Positions 1 through 6,275 are shown, counted from the first letter of the stretch. The stretch: 6,275 bases of DNA from Pseudomonadota bacterium (GCA_018262135.1 JAGTSD010000113.1:1-6275), one strand, 5' to 3'. Made by a program: numbers and translations. The notes: generated from the letters alone by a model not told the origin.

Positions 1-851
1 TAATACACCTCCGGCTGGGCCGGAAATTGCCGGTTCAATTCCCGCGCGCCATCGGGGCTGATATCCCAGGCGCTGATGTCGCGCGATTGCCAAATCGGAT
101 TGTGCTCGACCCGCCGGAAATAGTCCGCGAGCGCTTCGTCCGGCGCGCGCCGCAGACCCCACTGCTCCAGCTTGAAATCGTAAGGCAGCTCGTCGGGCTG
201 GATGCCGGCCAGGGCGGCGAAGCCGAGCAGCGAATCGCGGACGAACGGCAGCAGGCGATCGATGCCGACCGCGATGCTGGCCCCATCATGTGGCGCGGCG
301 AGCGTGGTGACGCTGTGGACCCAGGCATGGCCGCCCGCGAACAGCGGCGACCGGTCGGCGGCGGGCGTGGCGGCGATTTCCGCCGGCGCGCCCTGCGCCA
401 GCAGCGCGGTCAGCACCCGAACCGTCTGGCCGCCCTGGCTGTGGCCGATCAGGTGAACCTTGCGAATGCGCCCGTGCTCGTCCACCGTCCCCCACTCCGG
501 ATACAGGCCGGGAAAGGTTCGACCCTGTTGGGCGTGACCGTGGGCGGCGGCATGGGCCTGGCCGTAGTCCACCGTGCCGCCCTTGAGATAGGCGTACAGC
601 TCGCAGGCCCGGTCCCAGTTGCTGGCGAATGGGCCAACCACACCGGTGTAGGTGCGATGGCCGGCCTGATTGAGCGTCTCCTGCAAGTCTCCGAAGCCAC
701 CCCAGTACTTGAAGCCGAGCACTTCATCCCGGCCCCAGCCCATGAAACCGTGAACCAGCACCAGGGGATAGTCGTTGCCGGCGCGGGCCGGGGCGGCCAC
801 CAGCAACAACACCAGCAGGAGCAGGAAACGCGGCAGGTTCGGAAAGCGCAT
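1..851 (-). CDS. Secreted triacylglycerol lipase, family I.5-like (partial, C-terminus off window)
   Basis: An alpha/beta-hydrolase predicted to hydrolyse ester bonds of lipids outside the cytoplasm. Only the first 283 residues are in the window. Residues 1-24 form a clear signal peptide: a basic start, a long Leu/Val core and an ARA cleavage site before Gly25. The mature part follows the Geobacillus/Staphylococcus lipase pattern closely: oxyanion-loop LVHGF (32-36) followed by GWGR; FKYWGG (47-52); SNWDRACE (77-84); nucleophile motif GHSQG with Ser138; TTLAAPHDG (182-190); YDFKLEQWGLRR (224-235). The four zinc ligands known from Geobacillus L1/BTL2 have counterparts at Asp80, His100, His106 and Asp258, with conserved spacing between the first three. 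The catalytic Asp and His should lie beyond the left edge. ATG 851 is the only ATG start before an in-frame upstream TAA, though its Shine-Dalgarno is weak. It lies 88 bases after the slipin gene on the same strand. Family assignment rests on motifs recalled from memory. Confidence 0.88.
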   Translation of the reverse strand, partial: MRFPNLPRFLLLLVLLLVAAPARAGNDYPLVLVHGFMGWGRDEVLGFKYWGGFGDLQETLNQAGHRTYTGVVGPFASNWDRACELYAYLKGGTVDYGQAHAAAHGHAQQGRTFPGLYPEWGTVDEHGRIRKVHLIGHSQGGQTVRVLTALLAQGAPAEIAATPAADRSPLFAGGHAWVHSVTTLAAPHDGASIAVGIDRLLPFVRDSLLGFAALAGIQPDELPYDFKLEQWGLRRAPDEALADYFRRVEHNPIWQSRDISAWDISPDGARELNRQFPAQPEVY

Positions 852-939
852 AGCGGCGATCTGAAGTAAAAAACGGGTTGAAGTTTAGTGCCGCCAGCCA
901 GGGACGCCTTGATTGAACTGGTGTTTCCACTGCGCCCGC

Positions 940-1716
940 CTAGCCGCGTGACTCCCGTTCCCCCCGCTCCGCCATGCTCAGCAATGGCTTGAGCAGATCC
1001 AGCGGCACCGGAAACACCACGGTAGTGTTGTTCTGAATGCCGATATCGTTGAGCGTCTGCAAGTAGCGTAACTGCAGGGCTTGGGGCTGGGAGGCGATGA
1101 TCTCGGCGGCCTGCCGAATTCGCTCAGCGGCCTGGAATTCGCCCTCGGCGTTGATCACCTTGGCCCGCCGCTCGCGTTCGGCCTCGGCCTGGCGAGCGAT
1201 GGCGCGGACCATGCTCTCGTCGAGATCCACCCGCTTGATTTCCACGTTGGACACCTTGATGCCCCACACGTCGGTTTCGGAATCCAGAATGTTCTGAATG
1301 TCCCGGTTCAGTTCGTCCCGCCCCGCCAGCATCTCGTCCAGTTCGTGCTGGCCCAGCACCGACCGCAAGGTGGTTTGCGCCAACTGGCTGGTGGCGGCGT
1401 AGTAGTCCTCGACCTGAATGATGGCCCGCTCCGGATCGATCACCCGGAAGTAGATCACCGCATCCACCTTGACCGAGACGTTGTCACGAGAGATCACGTC
1501 CTGGCTGGGCACGTCCATGACGATGGTGCGCAAATCCACCCGCTTCATCTGCTGGATGACCGGGATCACGATGATCAGACCCGGTCCCTTGACGGCCTGA
1601 AAGCGGCCCAGAAAAAACACCACGCCGCGTTCATACTCGAACAGCACCTTGATGGAGGCGAACACCAGCAGCAGCAAAATCAACAGCGCGATCAGAAAGG
1701 GATTGAGCATGATCAT
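940..1716 (-). CDS. Slipin / stomatin-like SPFH (band 7) membrane protein
   Basis: A 258-residue SPFH-domain protein. Such proteins oligomerise on the membrane, organise lipid microdomains and partner with NfeD proteases. One N-terminal membrane segment spans about residues 4-22. The SPFH/PHB domain follows (about 23-185), with the typical slipin stretches [12 protein letters not shown] (28-39), VDLRT (60-64), VDAVIYFRV (84-92) and [16 protein letters not shown] (150-165). A charged, Ala/Glu/Arg-rich coiled-coil region (about 170-208) comes next, then a short hydrophobic stretch (about 231-246). In archaeal stomatin PH1511 the NfeD partner PH1510 cleaves within a comparable C-terminal hydrophobic segment. 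ATG 1716 overlaps the nfeD TGA as ATGA, and GGGAG (1731-1727) lies 10 bases upstream. A second in-frame ATG at 1710 is further from that site and less likely. The overlap implies translational coupling with nfeD. Length is usual for the family. Confidence 0.95.
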   Translation of the reverse strand: MIMLNPFLIALLILLLLVFASIKVLFEYERGVVFFLGRFQAVKGPGLIIVIPVIQQMKRVDLRTIVMDVPSQDVISRDNVSVKVDAVIYFRVIDPERAIIQVEDYYAATSQLAQTTLRSVLGQHELDEMLAGRDELNRDIQNILDSETDVWGIKVSNVEIKRVDLDESMVRAIARQAEAERERRAKVINAEGEFQAAERIRQAAEIIASQPQALQLRYLQTLNDIGIQNNTTVVFPVPLDLLKPLLSMAERGERESRG

Positions 1717-3113
1717 GGTGGAGGTTCTCCCGTGTTAGAATCCAGGGGTTGCACGAACAGCGTCAGCCCGGCGCGGCCAGCGACCCGCACCCCCTCGCCC
1801 GGACGCAACGGCCGGTCGGCGCGGATTTGCCAGGATTCGCCGTGAATCCACGCCCGGCTGACATCATTGACCATGACCACACCGGTCGCGCCGAGCAGTT
1901 CCTCCGCGCCGCTGACCACCGGTCGGCGGCGCTGACGGGCCAGCAGCGTCGCCAGACCGATCAGCAGCCCGGCGCTGGCCAGGGCGAAACCGAGGATCAG
2001 GGCGAGTGGGATTTCATAACCGGGGCTGGTTTCATCCCACAGCAGCAGCGAGCCGGCGACGAAGGCGGCGATCCCGCCCAGGCCCAGCGCGCCGAAACTG
2101 GGCACGAACGCCTCGGCGATCATGAACGCCAGCCCCAGCAGCAGCAATGCCAGCCCGGCGGCATTGACCGGCATGACCTGAAAGGCGAACAACGCCAGCA
2201 ACAGGCAGATTCCGCCCAGCACCCCCGGCGCCGCCACGCCCGGATGGGACAGTTCGAACACCAGTCCATACACCCCGACCAGCAGCAGGATATAAGCGGT
2301 CATCGGATGGGCGATCATCCCCAGCAGGCGGGTGCGCCAGTCGGGCTCGAGGGTTTCAACCGTCGAATCCCGGGTCGCCAGCACCTGCTGAGCGCCGGCC
2401 ACGTCCACCCGCCGCCCATCCGTCTGGTTCAGCAGATCGGAAATATCGGTAGCGACCAGATCAATCACACCTTGTTGCAAAGCGTCCCGGGCGCTTAGGC
2501 TTGCGGACTCGGTGACCGCCTTTTCGGCCCAATCGGCGTTACGCCCGCGCAACTGAGCCAGCGAGCGAATGTAAGCGCGGGCGTCGTTGATCAACTTGCG
2601 CTCCATAGCGCCGGCGGGGGCGGAAGCGGCTTCCGGCGGGGCGGCGGAAGGTTCGCCGGGCTTGGGTGCGCTCGGTTCCTTCGCCGGTTCGCGGGGCGGT
2701 GGGGTCGTCAGCGGCAAACCGCCGATCTGCACCGGGGTCGCGGCGCCGAGATTGGTGGCGGGGGCCATGGCGGCGAGATGGCAAGCGTAGAGAATGTAGG
2801 CGCCGGCGCTGGCGGCGCGCGCCCCCTCCGGGGCGACATAGCCGATCACGGGTACGGGCGAGGCCAGGATCGCCTGGATGATGTCGCGCATCGAGCTGTC
2901 CAGCCCGCCGGGCGTGTCGAGCTTGAGGATCGCCACAGCGGCGTTGCGCGCCCGCGCCTGCTCCAGACCACGCAGGATGAAATCCCGGCTGGCCGGGTCG
3001 ATGGTACCCCGAACGTCCAGCACCAGCGCCAGCCCCGGCGCCGGTGTGGCCGCCGTCGCACTCCCGCCGCAGGCAACCAGCGCCCCCAGAATCAGCGCCG
3101 CCAGAATACGCAT
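1713..3113 (-). CDS. nfeD: NfeD-family membrane-bound serine protease (full-length, ClpP-like + NfeD domains)
   Basis: A 466-residue NfeD1b-type protease, expected to cut hydrophobic segments of membrane proteins, including its slipin partner. A signal sequence (1 to about 22) is followed by a ClpP-class domain (about 27-225): [24 protein letters not shown] (64-79) and ASAGAYI, where Ser102 is the likely nucleophile. The probable general base is Lys198 in NADWAEKAV, by analogy with the Ser-Lys dyad of Pyrococcus PH1510. A Pro/Glu/Ala-rich linker (about 133-168) separates the two. Five hydrophobic segments follow (about 272-288, 294-313, 317-335, 342-359, 367-392). A soluble C-terminal OB-fold NfeD domain (about 398-457, GATGVV and GESWQIRA) completes the architecture. 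ATG 3113 was chosen over an in-frame upstream start at 3194 because GGGGA (3125-3121) lies 7 bases before it and the signal peptide starts there. The signal ends in LVAC (12-15), which could be a lipobox. Its stop overlaps the slipin start. Confidence 0.95.
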   Translation of the reverse strand: MRILAALILGALVACGGSATAATPAPGLALVLDVRGTIDPASRDFILRGLEQARARNAAVAILKLDTPGGLDSSMRDIIQAILASPVPVIGYVAPEGARAASAGAYILYACHLAAMAPATNLGAATPVQIGGLPLTTPPPREPAKEPSAPKPGEPSAAPPEAASAPAGAMERKLINDARAYIRSLAQLRGRNADWAEKAVTESASLSARDALQQGVIDLVATDISDLLNQTDGRRVDVAGAQQVLATRDSTVETLEPDWRTRLLGMIAHPMTAYILLLVGVYGLVFELSHPGVAAPGVLGGICLLLALFAFQVMPVNAAGLALLLLGLAFMIAEAFVPSFGALGLGGIAAFVAGSLLLWDETSPGYEIPLALILGFALASAGLLIGLATLLARQRRRPVVSGAEELLGATGVVMVNDVSRAWIHGESWQIRADRPLRPGEGVRVAGRAGLTLFVQPLDSNTGEPPP

Positions 3114-3148
3114 GTCGGAATCCCCGCACGAATGGTAGGCCTGTATTG

Positions 3149-3171
3149 ATTGTAGCTGCGTTGCAGACAAT
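3149..3171. repeat. Imperfect inverted repeat upstream of nfeD (possible operator or hairpin)
   Basis: ATTGT (3149-3153) and CTGC (3156-3159) are mirrored by GCAG (3163-3166) and ACAAT (3167-3171). This gives 9 complementary pairs around a GTT centre with a two-base AG bulge on the left arm. There is no following T-tract on either strand, so it does not look like an intrinsic terminator. On the minus strand the left arm overlaps TACAAT, a possible -10 element for nfeD. This would suit a repressor or activator site, but chance cannot be excluded. Confidence 0.35.
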
Positions 3172-3179
3172 GGCGACAA
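3149..3179 (-). promoter_or_regulatory. Weak candidate promoter for nfeD-slipin
   Basis: On the minus strand TACAAT (3154-3149) matches five of six bases of a sigma70 -10 box. TTGTCG (3179-3174) could serve as -35, but the spacer of 19 bases is longer than optimal. The nfeD ATG lies 35 bases downstream. The 126-base gap after the kinase gene contains no convincing terminator, so nfeD may be read from the upstream two-component operon, from this promoter, or from both. Confidence 0.25.
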
Positions 3180-3239
3180 ACGGATGCAAGCCACTATCCC
3201 GCCCGAACAGCAGGCATGGGGATGGGCATAACGCCACCC

Positions 3240-4580
3240 TCAGGAACGGCCGCCCACCGGCACGACGATCTCGACCTGCAGCCCGCCGTCCGGGCGATTC
3301 AGCGCGCGAATACTCCCGCCGTGCACCTCGATAGCCCGGCGAGCGATAGCCAGCCCCAGGCCAAAACCGGCGGTTTTTGCACCCGATCCACTGCGGAAAA
3401 ACGGCTCGAAAACCGCTTCCAGGTCGCTTTCGGGAACGCCGGGACCCCGATCTGCGATGGTCACGAGTACTCGGTCGGGAGCAGCCCGCTGTTCGACCCG
3501 CACTTCAACCGCCGTGCCTTCGCGCGTGTACTTCACCCCGTTGCGGATCACGTTCTCTAAGGCGCGGTGTAGCAACTCGGCGCGGACCTTAACGATGGCC
3601 TCGCCCGCGCCAAAAAATCGGACCTGCCGTCCGTGCGCCTCAGCTTCAAAGCGCGCGTCGTCCGCGATGTCCGCTGCCAACTCCACCAGATCAACCTCTT
3701 CGTCCGCCGCACCGCTCATGCCGGCTTCCAGCCGCGACAGGGTCAGCAGTTCCCCAACCAGTTCGTCCAGGCGGCCCGATTCGCGCTCGATGCGATCCAG
3801 CGAGGCCTCCAGTTTCTCCGGCTGCTGCCGGGCCAAACCAATAGCGGCCTGCAACCGCGCGAGCGGCGAGCGGAGTTCGTGGGAAACGTCGTGCAGCAAG
3901 CGCCGCTGGGAGCCGAGCAGAATTTGCAGTTGGCCAGTCATGCGGTCGAAATCCCGCCCCAGATCGGCAATTTCATCGCGCCGCCGGCCCATGCGCGGTC
4001 CGATCCGGGTGTCGAGCTTGCCCGCCGCCACCGCGTCGAACGCGCCGCGCAGGTGGCGGATCGGTTTGGCCAGATACCAGGCCAGCAGCGCGCTAAAGCC
4101 AAGGCTCGCCAGAATGTTAATGCTGATCGGCAACAGGGGCGATGGCGGCGGACCATGCCGCGCCATGTCGCTTTGGGTGGGAATGAAAAACAGGTAATGC
4201 CGCTGGTCCGCGCTTTCCAGGCGGGCAATCCGCTGCTCCGAGTCTTCCTGCGCCAGCCGGCGGGCCTGCGCCAGCGCCTCGGCGGGAACCGCCCGACCCA
4301 GCAGTTCCTGGTCGGCATCGTCCACCACATACACGTGCGCACCGCCCCGGCCCCGGTCGCGCCACTCTTCCAGCAAGCTCCGCAGCGCCGCAATGCCGCC
4401 ATGCCGGAGCGTCGCCGCCGTCGCATTGACCAGAAACGCCGTGCGCGGACCGCTTGCCAACTCCTCGCCGCGTTCGTTCAGCGGCTGCTGATGGAGCCAG
4501 ACCGCCGCGCCCACGCCTGCGCCCGCTACCAGCAGCGCCAGCCAGAATGCGAAAAAAAACTTCCAGAACAGCCGGCCCAT
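3240..4580 (-). CDS. cpxA: CpxA-type sensor histidine kinase
   Basis: A 446-residue inner-membrane sensor kinase, predicted to autophosphorylate on His and pass phosphate to the adjacent regulator. Layout: TM1 (about 5-29); a periplasmic sensor loop of about 120 residues; TM2 (about 152-171); a HAMP domain starting at AKPIRHL (171-177) and running to about 222; an HisKA dimerisation domain with LLHDVSHELRSPLARLQ, phospho-acceptor His234; and an HATPase_c domain with N-box ENVIRNGVKY (342-351), ADRGPGV (376-382), FEPFFR (391-396) and GFGLGLAIA (405-413). The H-box and the AFEAE-type segment before the N-box resemble E. coli CpxA; the periplasmic loop looks divergent. ATG 4580 is preferred because GGGAG (4593-4589) stands 8 bases upstream. 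The alternative GTG 4589 (GTGA overlap with the regulator stop) would overlap that ribosome site. Co-transcribed with the regulator. The Cpx name is a family assignment; the actual stimulus is not visible. Confidence 0.92.
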   Translation of the reverse strand: MGRLFWKFFFAFWLALLVAGAGVGAAVWLHQQPLNERGEELASGPRTAFLVNATAATLRHGGIAALRSLLEEWRDRGRGGAHVYVVDDADQELLGRAVPAEALAQARRLAQEDSEQRIARLESADQRHYLFFIPTQSDMARHGPPPSPLLPISINILASLGFSALLAWYLAKPIRHLRGAFDAVAAGKLDTRIGPRMGRRRDEIADLGRDFDRMTGQLQILLGSQRRLLHDVSHELRSPLARLQAAIGLARQQPEKLEASLDRIERESGRLDELVGELLTLSRLEAGMSGAADEEVDLVELAADIADDARFEAEAHGRQVRFFGAGEAIVKVRAELLHRALENVIRNGVKYTREGTAVEVRVEQRAAPDRVLVTIADRGPGVPESDLEAVFEPFFRSGSGAKTAGFGLGLAIARRAIEVHGGSIRALNRPDGGLQVEIVVPVGGRS

Positions 4581-4585
4581 GGCGG

Positions 4586-5281
4586 TCACTCCCGGACATA
4601 CTGATAGCCGACGCCGCGCACGGTCTGAATCGGCGAACGTCCTTCGCCGCCCAGGCCGAGTTTGTGCCGGATGCTGCTCAGGTGGACGTCAATGCCCCGG
4701 TCGTAGCGGGCCAGCGGGCGGCCCAGGCCCTGTTCCGAGAGTTCCTGCTTGCTCACCACCCGCCCCGCGTTGCGAACCAGCACTTCCAGCAGATTGAATT
4801 CGGTGCTGGTCAGGTCGAGCGGGGCGTCGTTCCATTCCGCGCTGCGCTTTTCCGGCCACAGCGTCAGCCCCCCCACCGTCAGCGGGCCGGACGGCGGGCT
4901 GACCGACTCCTCCTGCGCCTGGGTGCGCCGCAGAATGGCCCGGATGCGTGCGACCAACTCGCGCGGGGTGCAGGGTTTGGGCACGTAATCGTCCGCGCCG
5001 AGTTCGAGGCCGATGATGCGGTCCACGTCGTCCCCCTTGGCGGTGAGCATCAGCACCGGGAGGCGGCTGTCCTGCGCGCGGATGCGGCGCAAGGCTTCGA
5101 TGCCGTTCAGGCGCGGCATCATCACGTCCAGCACCACGATGCCGTACTCGCCCGACAGCGCGCCGCGCACGCCCGCTTCCCCGTCCGCCACGGCCGTCGC
5201 GCTGAAACCCTCGCGTTCGAGGTATTCGGTCAGCATCTCGCCCAACTCGACATCGTCGTCCACCAGCAACACCCGGATCAT
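4586..5281 (-). CDS. cpxR: CpxR-type response regulator (OmpR/PhoB winged-helix)
   Basis: A 231-residue transcription regulator: an N-terminal receiver (about 1-118) and a C-terminal OmpR-type winged helix (about 133-231). Receiver residues are intact: acidic pocket Asp8-Asp10, phospho-acceptor Asp52 in LDVMMP, Thr80 and Lys102 in the KP pair. The DNA-binding part has LTSTEFNLLEVLV (157-169), GLGRPLARYDRGIDVHLSSIRHKLG (from 185, resembling E. coli CpxR) and the C-terminal TVRGVGYQYV. The start is chosen at ATG 5281 because MIRVLLVDDD is the usual beginning and a likely transcription start lies near 5311. In-frame ATG 5299 is an alternative; TTG 5341 is less likely because it would precede the promoter. 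The Shine-Dalgarno is weak. The stop abuts the kinase ribosome site, giving tight coupling. The CpxR identity is supported by matching GTAAA half-sites directly upstream. Confidence 0.93.
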   Translation of the reverse strand: MIRVLLVDDDVELGEMLTEYLEREGFSATAVADGEAGVRGALSGEYGIVVLDVMMPRLNGIEALRRIRAQDSRLPVLMLTAKGDDVDRIIGLELGADDYVPKPCTPRELVARIRAILRRTQAQEESVSPPSGPLTVGGLTLWPEKRSAEWNDAPLDLTSTEFNLLEVLVRNAGRVVSKQELSEQGLGRPLARYDRGIDVHLSSIRHKLGLGGEGRSPIQTVRGVGYQYVRE

Positions 5282-5317
5282 CGCCGTCAACCGCTTCATT
5301 TGCCGTTCATGACGATC

Positions 5318-5345
5318 ATGATAGCGATCCCCGCCCGACAACCAA
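5318..5345 (-). promoter_or_regulatory. Candidate sigma70 promoter for cpxRA
   Basis: On the minus strand TTGGTT (5345-5340) and TATCAT (5323-5318) are separated by 16 bases. The -10 matches five of six consensus bases; the -35 keeps only TTG, as expected for an activator-dependent promoter. The nearest GTAAA half-site ends 5 bases upstream of the -35, a suitable position for an activator contacting RNA polymerase. A transcription start near 5311 would give a leader of about 30 bases before ATG 5281. Confidence 0.5.
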
Positions 5346-5350
5346 GCGCA

Positions 5351-5406
5351 TTTACCTGTTTTTGCCCGTCTTTACCTTTCTTTACACGACGCTAACCCGC
5401 ATTTAC
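5351..5406. promoter_or_regulatory. Phased CpxR-box array in the divergent promoter region
   Basis: The known CpxR site in enterobacteria is GTAAA-N5-GTAAA. Read on the plus strand as TTTAC, exact half-sites start at 5351, 5371, 5381 and 5402. A one-mismatch copy (TTTGC) starts at 5361, and a weaker one (CTAAC) at 5392. The starts are 10, 10, 10, 11 and 10 bases apart, so all lie on one face of the helix. The 5371/5381 pair is a perfect CpxR box. The array sits upstream of the regulator promoter and about 70-120 bases before the divergent reductase start. Binding by the encoded regulator is inferred, not shown. Confidence 0.75.
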
Positions 5407-5461
5407 GGATGCCGGGGGTACAGTGGCGGCATTCTCATAGCGCCTCTGGAAACCGGCGAAC

Positions 5462-5466
5462 AGGAG
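5462..5466 (+). promoter_or_regulatory. Ribosome binding site of the ferric-reductase-like gene
   Basis: AGGAG lies 6 bases before ATG 5473. It is the best Shine-Dalgarno in the window and fixes this start. It also excludes the overlapping frame opening at 5409. No good sigma70 promoter was found between 5406 and this site; TACAGT (5419-5424) resembles a -10 but has no -35. Confidence 0.8.
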
Positions 5467-5472
5467 TGTTAA

Positions 5473-6275
5473 ATGCAACCCATAAAACGTATTTTCTGGA
5501 TTTACCTGCTGCTGCTCACAGGTCTCTGGTGGTTCACCGATCAGACCGACTGGTCGAGCCTGAGCGGCTTGTTCAGTTGGCGGGCGGTGCTGATGCAATA
5601 CACCGGCGTGCTGGGCATCGGCGTCATGAGCGTGGCGATGATGCTGGCCGTTCGCCCCGTCGTGCTCGAACCGTATCTGGGCGGCCTCGACAAGATGTAC
5701 CGCCTGCACAAATGGCTGGGGATTTCGGGGCTGGCGCTGTCCGTGACTCACTGGCTGATGGCCCAGGGACCCAAATGGCTGGTGGGCTGGGGGTTGCTGG
5801 AGCGCCCGGTGCGCCCGCCCCGGCCCGCCTTGCCAGCGGATTCGATCCAGCAGTTCTTTCTGGACCAGCGCCATCTGGCCGAGAGCATCGGCGAATGGGC
5901 GTTTTACGCGGCGGCGGCGCTGATGGTTCTAGCCCTGATCAAGCGTTTTCCGTACCGCCATTTCTTTAAAATCCATCACCTGCTGGCCGTGACCTACCTG
6001 GCGCTGGTCTGGCACGCGGTGGTCCTGCTGAAATTCGACTACTGGAGCGGCGTGCTGGGACCTGTCATGGCCGTGCTGATGGCCGCCGGCAGCGTGGCCG
6101 CGCTCCTGGTGCTGTTTCGGCGCGTGGCGGCGAACCGCAAGGTCATGGGAGAGGTAGCGTCCATCACCCGCCACGAGGCCTTGAACGTGGTGGAAGTCGG
6201 CATTCAACTCAAGGGGCGCTGGGCCGGTCATGAGTCGGGGCAATTCGCCTTTCTGACCCTGCACGAGGACGAAGG
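5473..6275 (+). CDS. Ferric-reductase-like transmembrane oxidoreductase (partial, C-terminus off window)
   Basis: The first 267 residues of a membrane flavocytochrome of the FRE/NOX-like superfamily, probably the predicted ferric reductase group (COG4097, named from memory). About six hydrophobic segments lie at 7-22, 38-60, 78-98, 139-156, 167-187 and 194-215. Four His residues fit two bis-His haem sites: His79 (RLHKWLG) and His93 (VTHWL) on one helix, His168 (KIHHLLA) and His181 (VWHAVV) on another. Their spacings of 14 and 13 match those of NADPH oxidase gp91phox. From about 225 a FAD-binding ferredoxin-reductase-type barrel begins (VASITRHEALNVVEVGIQL, then GQFAFLTL 256-263). The FAD and NAD(P)H motifs expected next lie outside the window. 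It should move electrons from cytoplasmic NAD(P)H through FAD and haem across the membrane; the acceptor is unknown. It is transcribed away from cpxR, across the CpxR-type array. Confidence 0.88.
   Translation, partial: MQPIKRIFWIYLLLLTGLWWFTDQTDWSSLSGLFSWRAVLMQYTGVLGIGVMSVAMMLAVRPVVLEPYLGGLDKMYRLHKWLGISGLALSVTHWLMAQGPKWLVGWGLLERPVRPPRPALPADSIQQFFLDQRHLAESIGEWAFYAAAALMVLALIKRFPYRHFFKIHHLLAVTYLALVWHAVVLLKFDYWSGVLGPVMAVLMAAGSVAALLVLFRRVAANRKVMGEVASITRHEALNVVEVGIQLKGRWAGHESGQFAFLTLHEDE

Noticed and set aside
27..869. A 280-residue plus-strand frame opposite the lipase
   Set aside because: The minus-strand frame has a signal peptide and all lipase motifs. The plus-strand product has no recognisable domain and is a codon-bias shadow.
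868..890. T6 tract (minus strand) between the slipin and lipase genes, considered as an intrinsic terminator
   Set aside because: Only a weak AAAC/GTTT pairing with an 8-base loop precedes it, and no GC-rich stem is present. It also lies about 20 bases before the lipase start.
1081..2498. Long plus-strand open frames (1081-1845 and 1749-2498) opposite slipin and nfeD
   Set aside because: They are antisense to two strongly recognisable proteins. Their translations are His/Gln/Asp-rich with no domain, and they lack a good ribosome site. Such frames are expected in GC-rich DNA.
3203..3239. Repeated ATGCC/CCCAT motifs just after the kinase stop, considered as a terminator
   Set aside because: They are short direct repeats, not inverted ones. 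No stable hairpin or T-tract is formed.
3633..5395. Long plus-strand open frames (3633-4604 and 4454-5395) opposite the kinase and regulator genes
   Set aside because: The minus-strand frames carry complete kinase and regulator motifs. The plus-strand translations are low-complexity Arg/Gln/Ala-rich and show no family features.
5411..5430. GCCG...CGGC dyad before the reductase gene, considered as an operator or terminator
   Set aside because: Only four base pairs match, with a 12-base interior and no T-tract. This is expected by chance in GC-rich sequence.
5409..5969. Plus-strand frame starting at 5409 overlapping the ferric reductase gene
   Set aside because: The reductase frame has AGGAG 6 bases before its ATG, ordered membrane helices and paired haem His residues. 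The 5409 frame has none of these.

Overview
The window comes from a GC-rich Gram-negative chromosome, most likely a gammaproteobacterium. The best clue is a CpxR/CpxA-type two-component pair whose upstream region carries matching CpxR-type GTAAA half-sites. The genus cannot be fixed from the sequence. Coding density is high: five genes lie on the minus strand and one divergent gene on the plus strand. Gene junctions are 4-base or shorter overlaps, or gaps of 191, 126 and 88 bases. No tRNA, rRNA, CRISPR array, insertion sequence or phage gene was seen.

Read in the direction of transcription of the minus strand (right to left): a response regulator of the OmpR/CpxR type (5281-4586); its sensor histidine kinase of the CpxA type (4580-3240); a 126-base gap holding an inverted repeat and a possible weak promoter; a full-length NfeD membrane serine protease (3113-1713); a slipin/stomatin-like SPFH protein (1716-940) whose start overlaps the nfeD stop as ATGA; an 88-base gap; and a secreted lipase resembling the zinc-containing family I.5 enzymes of Geobacillus and Staphylococcus (851 to the left edge, C-terminus missing). 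On the plus strand, a ferric-reductase-like transmembrane haem/flavin oxidoreductase starts at 5473 and runs off the right edge.

The 191-base divergent region between the response regulator and the ferric reductase gene is the main regulatory feature. It carries TTTAC half-sites (GTAAA on the minus strand) at 5351, 5371, 5381 and 5402, with a near-match TTTGC at 5361 and a weak one at 5392. They are spaced almost exactly one helical turn apart, and one pair matches the GTAAA-N5-GTAAA CpxR box perfectly. The array lies just upstream of a credible minus-strand promoter, which suggests an autoregulated cpxRA unit. It may also control the divergent membrane reductase, which occupies the place where enterobacteria keep cpxP.

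Taken together, the window looks like an envelope-stress locus. A Cpx-type sensor and regulator sit beside a membrane protein quality-control pair (NfeD protease plus slipin scaffold/substrate), an exported lipase and a membrane redox enzyme. That the downstream genes belong to the same regulon is inference from position only.
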